From Aporrectodea caliginosa (taxonomy: Eukaryota; Annelida; Clitellata; Crassiclitellata; Lumbricidae): 64,000 nucleotides of DNA. The stretch lies in assembly GCA_020284085.1 (NCBI GenBank), contig JACEVL010001161.1, forward strand, positions 5,739,930 through 5,803,929, read 5' to 3'. Positions 63,976-64,000 of the stretch are shown piece by piece. The notes under the pieces are model-generated. The model did not search any database, was not told the origin of the DNA, and was given only the letters and a program-made list of their open reading frames with translations. Made by a program: the position numbers and the translations under genes. Position 1 is the first letter of the stretch. The number at the start of each line of letters is the position of its first letter.

Positions 63976-64000
63976 ATAGTTGATGCCGTTTTGAAGTCAG

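Overview
This is a stretch of a repeat-rich animal nuclear genome, with no bacterial or organellar traits. It has spliced exons with GT/AG borders, abundant microsatellites, tRNA-derived SINEs, LINE relics of several clades, and piggyBac, hAT, Merlin and Mutator-like DNA transposons. The mix (R4/Dong-like LINEs, CR1-like LINEs with a GCGCTATATAAAT tail, Merlin, many hAT MITEs) fits a marine invertebrate, possibly a non-vertebrate deuterostome. That placement is inference only; no species-diagnostic host sequence was recognised.

Layout. 1-17 kb: decayed DNA transposons (a piggyBac relic at 518-2141, an element with minisatellite termini at 2560-3615, a hAT derivative at 3797-5094, a piggyBac-type non-autonomous element at 12254-13232) in a background of dispersed modular repeats. 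17.5-20.8 kb: two 5'-truncated R4/Dong-type LINE copies, each bounded by (TAA)n tracts, then a SINE. 21-43 kb: repeat background with LINE fragments, nested SINEs, a hAT at 23180-23959, a 0.7 kb duplication, a 146-bp palindrome at 33778-33923, a long foldback at 37459-38077 and a Mutator-like element at 42640-43353. 43.8-46.4 kb: a structurally complete piggyBac element with an intact 642-codon transposase. 47-53 kb: LINE 3' ends and another hAT (50100-50895). 53.2-63.2 kb: the only recognisable host gene, on the minus strand in at least five exons, with introns full of transposons.

The host gene encodes an endonuclease/exonuclease/phosphatase (EEP) fold protein of the CCR4/nocturnin/PDE12/angel group. 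Its reading frame is open and its splice phases agree across four introns, yet the signature residues at all five catalytic motifs are replaced. It looks like a maintained pseudoenzyme, not a decayed gene.

The dispersed repeats belong to several families named A-H here for convenience. Many carry a common module: a 12-mer close to GACACCTYTAAA, a spacer of variable sequence but usually exactly 17 nt, then TATATA. It occurs about 30 times on both strands. The geometry resembles a PSE-TATA snRNA-type promoter, and this is the most unusual unexplained pattern outside the gene.
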